Shown here piece by piece: positions 5,955 to 6,005 of a stretch of 6,005 bases of DNA. A program made the position numbers and the translations under genes. This DNA is from Chthoniobacterales bacterium (GTDB lineage Bacteria; Verrucomicrobiota; Verrucomicrobiia; Chthoniobacterales; UBA10450): contig JACCXL010000322.1 of assembly GCA_013697015.1 (NCBI GenBank), forward strand, positions 1-6,005. The letters run 5' to 3'. The notes beneath the pieces were generated by a model. That model made no database searches and was not told the DNA's origin. It saw only the letters and a list, made by a program, of their open reading frames with translations. Positions within the stretch are counted from its first letter, which is position 1. Every line of letters begins with the position of its first letter.

Positions 5955-6005
5955 ATGATCAGACATGCACTCATGAAGTTAGGATCTCTCCGCACCGCTC
6001 TTGTA
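5955..6005 (+). CDS. Start of a rightward gene, product unknown, runs off right edge
   Basis: Only 17 codons are visible, reading MIRHALMKLGSLRTALV, and the frame is open to the edge. The start at 5955 is chosen because of the well-spaced GGAG. In-frame ATGs at 5943 (upstream) and 5973 (downstream) are alternatives. A short basic start followed by a hydrophobic turn would fit the beginning of a signal peptide or membrane segment, but too little is present to say. It is transcribed away from the other genes and is the only one here with a clear ribosome site and an A-rich promoter-like region, which hints at stronger or separately regulated expression. Confidence 0.55.
   Translation, partial: MIRHALMKLGSLRTALV

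Overview
The window looks like chromosomal DNA from a free-living, fairly GC-rich bacterium. The best guess is a soil or freshwater member of the Verrucomicrobiota (Chthoniobacterales type). This rests on three things: the kind of CitMHS_2-like antiporter, the lack of clear Shine-Dalgarno sites in front of most genes, and a small GGAGGGACG palindromic element in an intergenic region. The placement is inference, not proof.

Five genes lie head to tail on the minus strand from about 5144 down to the left edge. In transcription order they are: a class I SAM-dependent methyltransferase (5144-4377); a 647-residue membrane protein with a histidine-bearing multi-pass N-terminal half and six tandem TPR repeats (4278-2335); a putative sodium:proton antiporter / CitMHS_2-type ion transporter (2224-941); riboflavin synthase alpha chain RibE (897-295); and the N-terminal third of a type I 3-dehydroquinate dehydratase, AroD (244 to the edge). 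The aroD fragment is open at the edge, has no stop codon in the window, and is recognised from its active-site motifs. Gaps between genes are 98, 110, 43 and 50 bp. The last three genes could be cotranscribed. A weak terminator-like hairpin plus T-run follows the methyltransferase.

The genes do not form one obvious pathway. ribE and aroD are housekeeping biosynthesis (riboflavin, shikimate), the antiporter is ion homeostasis, and the TPR protein and methyltransferase have no assignable substrate.

From 5145 to about 5942 there is nearly 800 bp with no convincing gene. It holds a compact 62-bp palindromic element with 10-bp perfect ends and two internal hairpins, several other inverted repeats (including two crossing pairs), and, at its right end, an A-rich tract leading into a possible promoter. 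A plus-strand gene with a good ribosome binding site begins at 5955 and runs off the right edge; only 17 codons are visible.

I see no clear undescribed multi-gene system. The most worthwhile leads are the histidine-rich membrane domain fused to TPRs and the structured intergenic region.
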